A stretch of DNA of 64,000 nt. Origin: Gammaproteobacteria bacterium (GTDB lineage Bacteria > Pseudomonadota > Gammaproteobacteria > Ga0077536). Under the pieces are notes generated by a model. The model was given only the letters and a program-made list of their open reading frames with translations. It did not search any database and had not been told where the DNA came from. Below are positions 35,242 to 44,232 of the stretch, in pieces. The stretch lies in NCBI GenBank assembly GCA_021773835.1, contig JAJFJQ010000073.1, positions 372,001 through 436,000 on the forward strand, given 5' to 3'. Positions within the stretch are counted from its first letter, which is position 1; each line of letters begins with the position of its first letter. The position numbers were made by a program, and so were the translations under genes.

Positions 35242-37385
35242 TCCTTTGGTACGGCAGGTCCAACGCTAACGGGCACGCCGTTGTAGGCCGGCATGCCGGT
35301 TACCGGATCGACGAAGCGGTCGTCGGTCAAGTCATTGACGCTCACTGCCGGATGTTGGGCAGAAACCTTAAGGCGGACGCCATCCCGAGCATGATCGAAT
35401 CCATGCGGAATGCTCACAACCCCGGGTGTTATATCTTCGGTTGAGCTCACTGATAAGCACACCTCGCCCACTTTGGAGGTCACCCGAACGGTATCGCCAT
35501 CGTAGAGCTCGCGTAAGGCGAGGTCATCGGGATGCATGAGCAGGGTACAGAGGTTCGGACCACGCATCAGGCGCTGGCAGTTTTGAGTTTGCGTGTTTTT
35601 ACTGCGCACATGGCGGCGACCGATAAGGACTAAATCATAGCTTGCCGAGGCGGTGAACAGATCTGCCTCTACGCGTACTAAGTCGCTGACTAATTCATCT
35701 GGCGCACAATGGATCTTTTGGTCGTTTGTGTGCAGGCATTCAGGCATTCGTGATTCCATTGGACCCAGATCGATGCCATGCGGTGCACCCTTTAGTTTTT
35801 CAAGACTCAACTCGGCTGGATGGCCGGCGGCCTTGCCGTAATGACCGTTTTGCAACGCGAAATCGACCATCTCGGCCGGACTCACTGTCGGCTCGATCGA
35901 TACTCCTTTGCGCTTGGCGATGCGTTCAGCAAGTGCAACGAGGATCTCCCAGTCTGACATGCCATCATCGCTGGTTTCGATCGATGGCTGTATGAATTTC
36001 GTAACGTTACGCACGGCGAAACTGTAAAACGCGAGTTCATAGTGATCGCATTCCACGTGTGGAATCGCGGGCAGAATCACGTCTGCATGGCGTGAGGTCG
36101 CGGTAATGAACGGGTCCAGCGAGACCATGAAGTCGAGCGATTCGAGCGCCTTATCGAGCGTGGTGCCATTGGGGAACGATAAGACAGGGTTCGCAGCGAT
36201 ACACACGAAAGCGCGGATCTGCCCGTGGCCGGCGGCTATCATTTCTTCGGCGAAACTTGACGCGGGTACTTCGCCGCCGAACGAGGGTAGCCCACGGATA
36301 CGAGTGCGCCATTCGGCATAGCGACCCGGATCGATATTTGGGTCTCGGGTGAGATCGACCGCGGGTGTGTTAAGCATATAGCCGCCCGGTCGATCAAGAT
36401 TACCGGTTACGATGTTGATCAGCGAGAATAGCCATTGTGTGACAGCACCAAATTCTTGGGCGCAAGTCCCGATCCGGCCATACCACACGGCGCGCTCTGC
36501 GCCGGCAAAGTCACGCGCAAGTTGTCGTATTGCACTTGAGTCAATGCCAATGACCGCGGCCGCACGTTCCGCGGTAAATGGCTTTAGTACACGTTTTACT
36601 TCATCGAGCCCGTGCAGGAATGGCGATAATGCTCGGGGGTTGACCAGGTCTTCTTCGAACATCGTGCTAAGGATGGCTGCGGCAAAAGCTGCATCGCTAC
36701 CTGGACGAATAGCATGATGCGCTGTTGCGATTTTAGCCGTCTCCGTTCGCCGCGGGTCGATAACCACCAGTTGCCCTCCGCGCGCGGTGATCGCTTTCAG
36801 CCGATCGCGTACGCCGGGAGCGGTCATTAGACTGCCATTCGACGCCAGCGGGTTCGCGCCGGCCATGACCACAAACTCGGTGCGATCAAGATCCGGGATC
36901 GGCAAGAGAAACTGATGTCCATACATTAGCGCACTCGTCATCAAATGCGAGATATGATCGATAGACGCGAGCGAAGCGCAATTACGCGTGTTTAAGGCCT
37001 GACGTAAGTAACCCATGTGCGTCATGATGCCGTACACCGTGCCGTAGGCGTTGCCGATAAAATCAGCAACTGCGTCGTCGCCGTGACGCTTTTGTACCTC
37101 GACAATGCCGTCAGCCGCATAGTCCAGTGCCTCGTCCCAACTAATTTCCTGCCATCCCGCTTCGGTTCTCCGCATGGGTTTGCGCAGGCGGTCGGGGTCT
37201 GCATGCATGTCCTTGATGGCGGCGCCTTTCGGGCAGATGTATCCACGGCTCAGGGGATCGTCCTTATCACCTTTCACCGAGACGATATGGCCGTTTTGCA
37301 CTTTTATTTCCAAGCCGCACACGGCTTCACAGATATGACAATTTCGATAATGAGTGGTGACTTGCGGATCAGGAGAAGTAGCCAT
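35223..37385 (-). CDS. Molybdopterin-dependent oxidoreductase (DMSO reductase family)
   Basis: The 720-residue protein binds a 4Fe-4S cluster (CHICEAVC with the fourth Cys in GYICPKGAA, residues about 17-53) and the molybdopterin cofactor. The likely metal-ligand region is RNCASLASIDHISH, where no selenocysteine or in-frame UGA is seen. It has the C-terminal Mo-binding domain (LIGRRHVRSKNTQTQN). It looks like the large formate-dehydrogenase/thiosulfate-reductase-like group of unknown substrate. No signal peptide or partner Fe-S subunit is seen, so it is probably cytoplasmic. Its 3' end overlaps the convergent LLM by 19 bp. Confidence 0.88.
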   Translation of the reverse strand: MATSPDPQVTTHYRNCHICEAVCGLEIKVQNGHIVSVKGDKDDPLSRGYICPKGAAIKDMHADPDRLRKPMRRTEAGWQEISWDEALDYAADGIVEVQKRHGDDAVADFIGNAYGTVYGIMTHMGYLRQALNTRNCASLASIDHISHLMTSALMYGHQFLLPIPDLDRTEFVVMAGANPLASNGSLMTAPGVRDRLKAITARGGQLVVIDPRRTETAKIATAHHAIRPGSDAAFAAAILSTMFEEDLVNPRALSPFLHGLDEVKRVLKPFTAERAAAVIGIDSSAIRQLARDFAGAERAVWYGRIGTCAQEFGAVTQWLFSLINIVTGNLDRPGGYMLNTPAVDLTRDPNIDPGRYAEWRTRIRGLPSFGGEVPASSFAEEMIAAGHGQIRAFVCIAANPVLSFPNGTTLDKALESLDFMVSLDPFITATSRHADVILPAIPHVECDHYELAFYSFAVRNVTKFIQPSIETSDDGMSDWEILVALAERIAKRKGVSIEPTVSPAEMVDFALQNGHYGKAAGHPAELSLEKLKGAPHGIDLGPMESRMPECLHTNDQKIHCAPDELVSDLVRVEADLFTASASYDLVLIGRRHVRSKNTQTQNCQRLMRGPNLCTLLMHPDDLALRELYDGDTVRVTSKVGEVCLSVSSTEDITPGVVSIPHGFDHARDGVRLKVSAQHPAVSVNDLTDDRFVDPVTGMPAYNGVPVSVGPAVPKDHLATR

Positions 37386-37491
37386 TTACATCACGCCTCG
37401 GTGAATTGTCCGATATAGACAAGCGGGCAGGATAGCAATTTACGCGTCGCAAATCCTACTGACCTGCGCGGGTTCTGCGTCCCTTAAAATG

Positions 37492-38379
37492 CTATACAGG
37501 CTTGACCGATGGCTTCGCGAGTTCTATCGCGATCACCGCACCGACGACGAGTGCGACGCCGAGTAATTGCAGACTATTGAGTGTTTGCGCGAGCAGGAGA
37601 TATGCGAGCACGACACTTGAGACGGGTTCGACGTTCATTATTAAGGCTGTCCGCAAGGAGCCGATTTTTGATAACACGACGAATAAAAATACACTGGCGA
37701 AGGCGTAACACAGTGGTGCGCCGAGGAATCCTATCCAACCGCTCGTGGTATGCGGAAACGAGAATTTGCCGGAAAGGATCGATGCAGCGCAGAAGATAGC
37801 CATTGCGGTGCCTTGCATGTGCAGGGTGAAGGCGCGTGAGTCGCGTCCATGATGAATTCGTTCGTTTCCGATCAACAGAATCGCCACGCCAACCGCGGCC
37901 ATCGAAGCAAGGCCCACCCCAATTGCATTAGAATTCGTTCCGTTTGGATTTAGCGCCAATATGAGGCCGAGAAACGCCACGATTAAGGCGATTGCGAACT
38001 GCGGTCGAAATGGTTCTCGTCCACTCAACCACCCGACGCAGGCGACTAATATCGGATAGGTGTAAACGGTGATCACCACAAGCGCAACTGGCATGTGTTC
38101 GATAGCACCAAGCAATCCGTAGGAGCTGATCACCATGACGACGCCAAGCGCCAGTGCTGGGATTCGTAGGTGACGAGGAAGCGAGCGTGGTGCGCGGTGG
38201 CTGGCAAGGAATAGATATAAAATCACGAAGGACGCGGAGCTCCTAACGCTCAGGATAGATAGTGCATTACTACCCCCGGCGTAGGCCATTGCCGCAAATG
38301 TTGAATTTGCCGCAAAACTAACGGCGACTACGACGGCAAGGCTAATCGCGCGCCAGTTGAGTTGCTGCGGGGTTCCCAC
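37492..38379 (-). CDS. EamA/DMT superfamily transporter
   Basis: The 295-residue protein has about ten hydrophobic helices and two EamA halves. Typical elements include FAANSTFAAMAYAGGSNALSILSVRSSASF in the first half and FLGAPLCYAFASVFLFV in the second, with the closing VEPVSSVVLAYLLLAQTL motif. It exports or imports a small metabolite. Substrate specificity is not readable. It lies 52 bp from the SDR gene on the same strand. Confidence 0.88.
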   Translation of the reverse strand: MGTPQQLNWRAISLAVVVAVSFAANSTFAAMAYAGGSNALSILSVRSSASFVILYLFLASHRAPRSLPRHLRIPALALGVVMVISSYGLLGAIEHMPVALVVITVYTYPILVACVGWLSGREPFRPQFAIALIVAFLGLILALNPNGTNSNAIGVGLASMAAVGVAILLIGNERIHHGRDSRAFTLHMQGTAMAIFCAASILSGKFSFPHTTSGWIGFLGAPLCYAFASVFLFVVLSKIGSLRTALIMNVEPVSSVVLAYLLLAQTLNSLQLLGVALVVGAVIAIELAKPSVKPV

Positions 38380-38431
38380 CAGTGGATCGTTTACGCTGCC
38401 AGAGATTCAGTGGTTACGGTGTTTTTCGAAT

Positions 38432-39151
38432 TTACCAGTTCTCGACAGCGGTGCGTAGGTCAACTTCAAAAGACCAACCTGTTTTTGGTTGGCGATACAG
38501 GTATTCGAAGGCATCGACGATGGCTTCGATACTTATCATTTTTCCATCGCTCGCCTTTTCGTAGTAATCCGGGAAGCGTTGTTTGATTTTTTCCCCATGG
38601 ATCGCGCCATCGACAACCACGTGACCGACATGAATACCATCTTTCCCGCACTCTTTTGCCATTGCTTGGGCCAGCGTGCGTAGCGCTGCCTTTGACGAAT
38701 TAAACGCACCAAACCCAGCGCGACCACGTAACGACGCGCTAGCACCAGTGAACAACAGCGTGCCGCCCGCATGTTGCATACGGCGTATGGCTTCGCGTCC
38801 AAATAGAAATCCGCCGAAGCAGCAGATCTGCCAACTTTGAGTGAAATAGTCAGCCGTCATATCAATAATCGGGCCCGGCGTGTTATTGCCGGCATTGTAG
38901 ATTGCAGCTTCTACCGTGCCAGCACTTGCTGCCTGATCGAAGAGGGAGACAACGGCATCTTCATTCGTGGCATCGGTGACAACCGGAGTGGCTTTGCCGC
39001 CGCTGCCAATAATATTCGCCACAACGGCGTCAAGTTTTTCTTGGGTGCGGCCAGCGACGAAAACATGCATGCCGAGAGCGGCAAAGCGCGTCGCGAGCTG
39101 TGCGCCAAGGCCACGATCCGGGCCTACGCCAATGACGATTGCTGAGTTCAT
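38432..39151 (-). CDS. SDR-family oxidoreductase with atypical active site
   Basis: The 239-residue protein has the SDR nucleotide motif GVGPDRGLGAQLATRFA near residue 8 and the NAG element YNAGNNTPG. The usual catalytic Tyr of YxxxK is Phe (AFNSSKAALRTLA), although the Lys is kept. Reduction activity may therefore be weak or changed, or the protein may have a different role. I chose ATG 39151 because the longer frame adds no conserved sequence. It is upstream of the EamA gene on the same strand. Confidence 0.82.
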   Translation of the reverse strand: MNSAIVIGVGPDRGLGAQLATRFAALGMHVFVAGRTQEKLDAVVANIIGSGGKATPVVTDATNEDAVVSLFDQAASAGTVEAAIYNAGNNTPGPIIDMTADYFTQSWQICCFGGFLFGREAIRRMQHAGGTLLFTGASASLRGRAGFGAFNSSKAALRTLAQAMAKECGKDGIHVGHVVVDGAIHGEKIKQRFPDYYEKASDGKMISIEAIVDAFEYLYRQPKTGWSFEVDLRTAVENW

Positions 39152-39345
39152 GCTCGAAGTTCCGATATTTGTCTCAACAGGCAGGTTGCAGGGTGAGGCT
39201 ACTTTCGTCAAGGCGCCTTACTAGCGAGTGAACATTGGCGTTGAGTTTTGCTTGGCAAGAGTCGCGGCTGCATCGTGACCTAGGCTGGTAGCGGTACGAC
39301 TACTATGTGAAGATTGACTCGAGAACGACTCGAATCTAAGTAACA

Positions 39346-39873
39346 ATGAAAACGACATGGTACGTTGCTGGCGTAGTTTCACTGGTTGCCATCCTGACCA
39401 GCGCCTATGCAATGAGTGTCTCTCGACAATCCGCCGATTTATTGATTGTCCAGGCAACGACGGCGTCAGCCGCCCCGGCACGCATGGTCGCGCGGTGGAT
39501 GTTAAGCCGACTTGATCATTGCCCTGATGAAGATTTTCAGCCAACCACGCCAATCGGCTTTATCGTCGCAGGGTGGGGCCAAGCGGACGAGAATCAGCGT
39601 TCCGTAGACGTGCTCGATCTTTTGCTTGCAAATGGCTGCGATATCGATAGTTACGGCGACCGCGGCCTTACTCCGTTACATAGCGCGATTTTATTCAACA
39701 ATCTGGATGCAGTTCGGGCGTTATTGCAGCGTGGCGCAGATCGAAACCTACGCACTGCGATACAAAGCAGCGATGGCGGCCGTAAGATCGCTGTCGACGC
39801 GATAGCGTTTGCGCACTACCTGGATTCCACTGGCGGGGACGATCATTCGGCAATTATTGACGAACTGGAATAA
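39346..39873 (+). CDS. Exported ankyrin-repeat protein
   Basis: The 175-residue protein has an N-terminal hydrophobic signal/anchor (residues 5-23) and at least one clear ankyrin repeat, GLTPLHSAILFNNLDAVRALLQRGAD, with weaker copies before it (SVDVLDLLLANGCDI). Ankyrin repeats bind other proteins. It has no enzyme motif. It is probably periplasmic or membrane-linked. It sits 63 bp before another small exported protein. Confidence 0.8.
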   Translation: MKTTWYVAGVVSLVAILTSAYAMSVSRQSADLLIVQATTASAAPARMVARWMLSRLDHCPDEDFQPTTPIGFIVAGWGQADENQRSVDVLDLLLANGCDIDSYGDRGLTPLHSAILFNNLDAVRALLQRGADRNLRTAIQSSDGGRKIAVDAIAFAHYLDSTGGDDHSAIIDELE

Positions 39874-39936
39874 GATTCTGAATTGCATGCCATGGTTTAT
39901 CGGCATTTCACCAATCGTACGAAAAAGGAGCATTAA

Positions 39937-40245
39937 ATGCCTAACACTGGAATAAACAAAGCGAGATATTTAATTTGCGCGATCGCACTATTGATTGGAC
40001 TGCTTATCGCAAATAATGTTACTGCGGGTGGCCACAAAGGGAGTCACGGGGTGCCCGAGGCGTTTAAGGAACTGATCGAGATCAGCCTCCACGAAAAAGC
40101 AGGCTTAACGTTCTTCATGAACGGGCAGTCACTACCCGCTATCGTGACGAAAATTATCGACGAGCACACTATCGAGGGACGTAATCAGGAATATGGTCGG
40201 ATAATTATTCGGTTGAGCCGAGTGAATGCCATCGCGCGGAACTAG
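39937..40245 (+). CDS. Small exported protein, possible Sm/Hfq-like core
   Basis: I do not recognise a family with certainty. The 102-residue protein has an N-terminal hydrophobic segment (residues 10-31) then a His-rich spot (GGHKGSHG). The later GLTFFMNGQSLPAIVTKI, with a final strand RIIIRLSRVNAI, has the strand pattern of an Sm/Hfq barrel with a VNAI-like end. An AAGGAG ribosome site precedes ATG 39937. If the N-terminus is a signal peptide, an RNA role is odd; it could be a membrane-tethered adaptor. This is inference. Confidence 0.7.
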   Translation: MPNTGINKARYLICAIALLIGLLIANNVTAGGHKGSHGVPEAFKELIEISLHEKAGLTFFMNGQSLPAIVTKIIDEHTIEGRNQEYGRIIIRLSRVNAIARN

Positions 40246-40311
40246 GTCTTTCTCGCGTGTGACTAAGTCTTGCTGTTCCAGGTCAGCAAGCCAGCTTGTG
40301 AACAACCGTCG

Positions 40312-40671
40312 CTAGTTGCGGGGAACACCAAAATGGATTGAGAGATAATTGAGGATATTGGTTCTATTGGTTGGCCCAAGTCGGACCATTCCTTGCTCCT
40401 CAACCATCCAATCCAACAGTTCATCCCAATCCGACCGCGATAAGCCTTGTTGTTTGACAATTGCGAGCGAGTGGCAGGAACCGCACAACGCGCCGGTGAT
40501 CTCGCGTCCGGGGCCGGCAGGCCAGTCGTCGCCAAACGATGGCTGCGCCGAGGTTTTTCGTGGTGGTGTCGGATCTGACGGAACATGGGGGAGTTTAACC
40601 ACCTCGTCGGGCAAAGTACCTAAAGGCATCGCACCTATTAAAACTGCAGCAAGAACAAATCGATAATTCAT
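40312..40671 (-). CDS. Monoheme c-type cytochrome (sulfite dehydrogenase cytochrome-like)
   Basis: The 119-residue protein has a signal peptide (residues 1-18) and one CxxCH motif in GALCGSCHSLAIVKQQGLS. A Met that could be the second heme ligand sits in DWMVEEQGM. It starts 10 bp after the sulfite-oxidase-like gene stop on the same strand, the arrangement of SorA-SorB pairs. It should take electrons from the molybdenum enzyme in the periplasm. The start at ATG 40671 is supported by the signal peptide. Confidence 0.85.
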   Translation of the reverse strand: MNYRFVLAAVLIGAMPLGTLPDEVVKLPHVPSDPTPPRKTSAQPSFGDDWPAGPGREITGALCGSCHSLAIVKQQGLSRSDWDELLDWMVEEQGMVRLGPTNRTNILNYLSIHFGVPRN

Positions 40672-40681
40672 CGTCGCACCG

Positions 40682-41992
40682 CTAGGTGACGGTGACTCCA
40701 ATTCGGTGCATCGAGTTATTCAAATAGCCTTTTGGATTCCAATTAATGGCGAAGGGTTGCGACACTCCACGATCATCGGTCGCGCGTGCCCAGAGTTCAT
40801 AATACCCGACAGCAGGAAATTGGAAGTCCATTCGCCACCGCTGCCAGCTGTAGGGGTTTGGCGGCGGATCGAGGTCTGTCGCTTGCCAGGTTGCGCCAAA
40901 ATCGCCCGAGACGTCGACTGAACGTACACGTCGATCTCCGGCCCACGCGTGACCAGCCAAATGAATCCTTGGTTGTTTCAAATTCGTCCCCGTAGCATGC
41001 GAGGTGATAAGAGACTTTACTGGCATCGATTCGATAATTGCAAAATCCTCCTTCGGCACCTTCGCTCCTGGCGCCACGTTATATTTGGGTACGCGATAAG
41101 ACTTGCCAGTCATCTTCGCACCATCGTGCACAACATTGCGCAGCTCGATCCGCCGTAACCATTTTTGCCCCGTAGATGCCGGCCAACCGGGACAAATTAT
41201 TCGCGCTGGCGACCCGTGCAGGCTGGGGATTGGCTCGCCGTTCATTTCAAATGCGATCAACGAGTGCGCCTCCATTGCTTTCGCAATCGGAACACCCCGT
41301 GAGATCGGTAGTTTCTCAGGATCACCGGAGAGGTGTTTATCCATGCTGTAGTGGGCGGTGTAGATAGCGTTTTGTTTAACACCCGCCGCTTGCAATAGAT
41401 CGCGATAGCGCACGCCAGTCCATTTGGCATTACCGATCGCGCCGACGGTCCATTGATTGCCGCGCGCCGGGGGGTTGAATGCCGCACGACCGTTACCGCC
41501 ACATTCGAGTTGCAGGGCTAGCTCGACCGTTTCGAAGTTTGTTTTGAGATCGTTGAGGCTTAAGGTCAGCGGCCGATGTACTTCGCCATCGATGGTTAAC
41601 ATCCACTCGCCTATGTGCTCGGATGCGGTCTCCGGCGGGATGCCGTTGTTGCGCACGAAGTGCCGCGCAGTAGGGGTTATATCGTCATTGAGCAGATGGG
41701 CCGGGGTCTCGGCATTGATCGGGCGATCATTAAGTACTATCAATCCGTCCTTGCCGGGCAGTCTAAAGTTTTTTAATGAATCTGCCAGCGCGGCCGGAAT
41801 GAGGCCGCCGGGCATGTTTGCATGAAATGGAATCGCGGCGCCGACAATTGCGCTCATGCTAACTAAACCGGCGCGATGCAAAAAACCCCTGCGATCGGCC
41901 TTGGTGCGGCGTCCAAACACGACGTAATCGGCGCGCTCGGGATCGTTTGCATATAATTCACATAGACCACGTTCGTTAGGTTTTATTGTCAT
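40682..41992 (-). CDS. Sulfite oxidase-family molybdenum oxidoreductase (SorA-like)
   Basis: The 436-residue protein has a twin-arginine signal (RRGFLHRAGLVSMSAIVG, residues about 34-51) and the sulfite-oxidase fold. LECGGNGRAAF holds the molybdenum-cofactor cysteine, and RVPKYNVAPG and the dimer domain (DVSGDFGATWQATDLDP) follow. It is probably periplasmic and oxidises sulfite or a related substrate, giving electrons to the cytochrome encoded just downstream. Sulfite could come from sulfonate or thioether use by the nearby LLM of the DszA type, which is inference. Confidence 0.85.
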   Translation of the reverse strand: MTIKPNERGLCELYANDPERADYVVFGRRTKADRRGFLHRAGLVSMSAIVGAAIPFHANMPGGLIPAALADSLKNFRLPGKDGLIVLNDRPINAETPAHLLNDDITPTARHFVRNNGIPPETASEHIGEWMLTIDGEVHRPLTLSLNDLKTNFETVELALQLECGGNGRAAFNPPARGNQWTVGAIGNAKWTGVRYRDLLQAAGVKQNAIYTAHYSMDKHLSGDPEKLPISRGVPIAKAMEAHSLIAFEMNGEPIPSLHGSPARIICPGWPASTGQKWLRRIELRNVVHDGAKMTGKSYRVPKYNVAPGAKVPKEDFAIIESMPVKSLITSHATGTNLKQPRIHLAGHAWAGDRRVRSVDVSGDFGATWQATDLDPPPNPYSWQRWRMDFQFPAVGYYELWARATDDRGVSQPFAINWNPKGYLNNSMHRIGVTVT

Positions 41993-42095
41993 GTTGGTCT
42001 CTCATCACCTGATGTCACAGGACATTCGATTACCCAAGAAGTCTCACATATACAATGGTGTAATTGAAATACAAGCAGATTCAATGCTTCGATTG

Positions 42096-42338
42096 TCATC
42101 GATGGCACTCATTAACGCGTCGCCGAACATAGTTTATAAACTCTTTCCACTTCTCCACGTAGCTTGCACCATCAATTGGTTGCTTTGGATGGTGTGCTAG
42201 ATGTATATCCCAACGTGGGCTCGCCAATGTCATCAACACTTTTGTTTGCTGCGCTGGCAGCTCTTTAGCAATTGTCGTAATCTTTGGACACGAACGTTCA
42301 CACAACACATTATTTGCCACGAAGCTGCACTTAATCAT
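42096..42338 (-). CDS. Small hypothetical ORF upstream of the sulfite-oxidase-like gene
   Basis: The 80-residue frame has protein-like composition ([22 protein letters not shown], then [16 protein letters not shown]). I do not recognise a family; a loose likeness to SCO-type copper proteins (SCPK, then a strand) is too weak to name. Its start lies only 20 bp from the divergent carbonic anhydrase start, so both being real would leave little promoter room. There is no clear ribosome site. Confidence 0.3.
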   Translation of the reverse strand: MIKCSFVANNVLCERSCPKITTIAKELPAQQTKVLMTLASPRWDIHLAHHPKQPIDGASYVEKWKEFINYVRRRVNECHR

Positions 42339-42358
42339 TATTGCTGAAGGAGCAAACT

Positions 42359-42925
42359 ATGGGTCAAATCCTAGAGGAGGTCCTTGCGGCCAACGCTGAA
42401 TATGCGGCTGATTTCGGAGGCAAAGCCGACCTGCAAATGCCGCCGGCGCGACGCTTCGCAATTCTGACCTGCATGGATGCCAGGTTAGATCCGGCAAAGT
42501 TCGCTGGCCTCGTCGAAGGGGACGCGCATGTGATTCGCAATGCCGGCGGCCGTGCGAGTGATGACGCGATCCGGTCGTTGGTCATCTCTTACAAGCTTCT
42601 AGGGACAAAGGAGTGGTTCGTTATCCATCACACCAATTGTGGCATGGAGACATTCGACAATGAGATCATGGGCGACCTGTTGGGATCGAGTCTCGAAACG
42701 GCGACGATCGATGCCGACGGTTGGCACGATACGGGTAAAGGACCGGGAACGGCGGACGGTCGCTTTGTTCAGTGGTTGACAATCAAAGATCAGGAGATGA
42801 GTGTACTCGACGACGTCTCCCGCATACGTCGAAGCCCTATGGTACCGGCTACGATCCCGATCCGAGGATTTATCTATGACTGCGGCACCGGACAATTGCG
42901 CGATGTGCCTGGAGCCAGTGTGTAG
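42359..42925 (+). CDS. Beta-class carbonic anhydrase
   Basis: The 188-residue protein has the beta-class zinc ligands and motifs: CMDARLDP (Cys plus the Asp-Arg dyad) near residues 38-45 and HHTNCGM (His and Cys ligands) near 87-93. It hydrates CO2 to bicarbonate. An acetone-carboxylase-like enzyme in this window uses bicarbonate, but it is far away, so a link is only possible. AAGGAG precedes ATG 42359. Confidence 0.92.
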   Translation: MGQILEEVLAANAEYAADFGGKADLQMPPARRFAILTCMDARLDPAKFAGLVEGDAHVIRNAGGRASDDAIRSLVISYKLLGTKEWFVIHHTNCGMETFDNEIMGDLLGSSLETATIDADGWHDTGKGPGTADGRFVQWLTIKDQEMSVLDDVSRIRRSPMVPATIPIRGFIYDCGTGQLRDVPGASV

Positions 42926-42999
42926 CGCACCTAGCTGATATGTACTGGCATAAGGCGACTGTGTGTATTGGCCACGGCCGCATGCAACGGACGTAGGAC

Positions 43000-44184
43000 A
43001 TGTCCCCAATAGCGCATGATCTGACGATTGCTAAACCGGACTATGCGGGCGGCTCGATCGTCAACCTGATGCGATCCATTGGCGATGCCTGCGGGGCCCC
43101 GGCGACGGCCTATGCACCGTTCCCGGAGATCGCGGATCGGCTTCGTGACGCTAAAAGAATTGTGCTACTTGTGATCGACGGCCTTGGCGCGGAACTTCTG
43201 CGATCGGTTGGCGGCAGCACTGTAGTCGCAAACCATCAAAGCGCTAAGCTGACCTCGGTGTATCCACCCACGACCGCCACCGCCATCACGACTTTCATGA
43301 CTGGGCACGCACCGCAGCAACATGGGCTTACCGGCTGGTTTATGCACTTTCGTGCCATTGGTACGGTTGCCGCAGTGTTGCCCTTCGTTCCGCGTTTTGG
43401 TTCAGAATCGCTAGCAGCTGCTGGCGTTGAGATGGGATCGCTAGTCGGCGGACCTAACTTTTTTGATGCGCTGAAGTGTCCCTCATCTGTCTTGCTACCC
43501 GAGGCGATCTACGATTCGGAGTTTAGCCAGCTGTTTGGTGGCCGTGCCAAGCGCGAGCCTTATACGTCGCTGGATGATTTCGCTGAGAAGCTCAACTGTC
43601 ACTGTATAAAAGCAGATGATGAGCGCTACGTGTATGCGTATTGGTCAGAGCTCGACCGCTTATCCCACCTGCATGGGCCATCGAGCCCAATCATTGCTGC
43701 TCACATTGATGAAATCGATAAAGCACTCGCGCCAATCATTGAGGCATGCGCCGGCAGTGGTACCGTATTGATCGTGACGGCAGACCACGGCTTTATCGAT
43801 AGCGGACCGACCGAGCGCGTCGATCTGGCCGACCACCCGGAACTGATCAATATGTTGAGTCTGCCGCTTTGCGGTGAACCACGCTCGGCTTTTTGTTACG
43901 TTCGCCCACAATGCACCCATGCGTTTGAGCAATATGTTCGCGCAGAACTCGCTGATGTCGCCCATCTGGTGTCAAGTGAACAATTAATTGATGAGGCTTG
44001 GTTTGGCTTAGGTCCGCCACACCCGGAACTCAGTGCGCGAATTGGTGACTATACGCTGCAAATGCGCGATCGCTTTACGATTGCCGATACGCTCCCGGGT
44101 GAAAGAAGATTGAACATGAATGGCGTGCATGGCGGCGCTGCCGCGGCAGAGCTCTATGTCCCACTTGTCTTGTCGGGACCATAA
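43000..44184 (+). CDS. Alkaline phosphatase/type I phosphodiesterase family protein
   Basis: The 394-residue protein has a divalent-metal start (IVLLVIDGLGAELL), the nucleophile region YPPTTATAITTFMTGHAPQQHGLTGW and the second metal motif VLIVTADHGFIDSG, then a late NGVHGG with the closing His. These are nucleotide-pyrophosphatase/phosphodiesterase or phosphopentomutase-like features. No signal peptide is seen, so it appears cytoplasmic. It could act on a nucleotide or phosphoester; the substrate is unknown. Confidence 0.85.
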   Translation: MSPIAHDLTIAKPDYAGGSIVNLMRSIGDACGAPATAYAPFPEIADRLRDAKRIVLLVIDGLGAELLRSVGGSTVVANHQSAKLTSVYPPTTATAITTFMTGHAPQQHGLTGWFMHFRAIGTVAAVLPFVPRFGSESLAAAGVEMGSLVGGPNFFDALKCPSSVLLPEAIYDSEFSQLFGGRAKREPYTSLDDFAEKLNCHCIKADDERYVYAYWSELDRLSHLHGPSSPIIAAHIDEIDKALAPIIEACAGSGTVLIVTADHGFIDSGPTERVDLADHPELINMLSLPLCGEPRSAFCYVRPQCTHAFEQYVRAELADVAHLVSSEQLIDEAWFGLGPPHPELSARIGDYTLQMRDRFTIADTLPGERRLNMNGVHGGAAAAELYVPLVLSGP

Positions 44185-44232
44185 CGGTGCATGCTTTTGT
44201 GTCGCTAGCTTACTGGTCGCTGCCGCGCCCGC

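Noticed and set aside
42060-42098. Second possible selenocysteine UGA at the end of the small minus-strand ORF at 42096
   Set aside because: The readthrough meets another UGA after four codons, and the residues around it show no redox motif.
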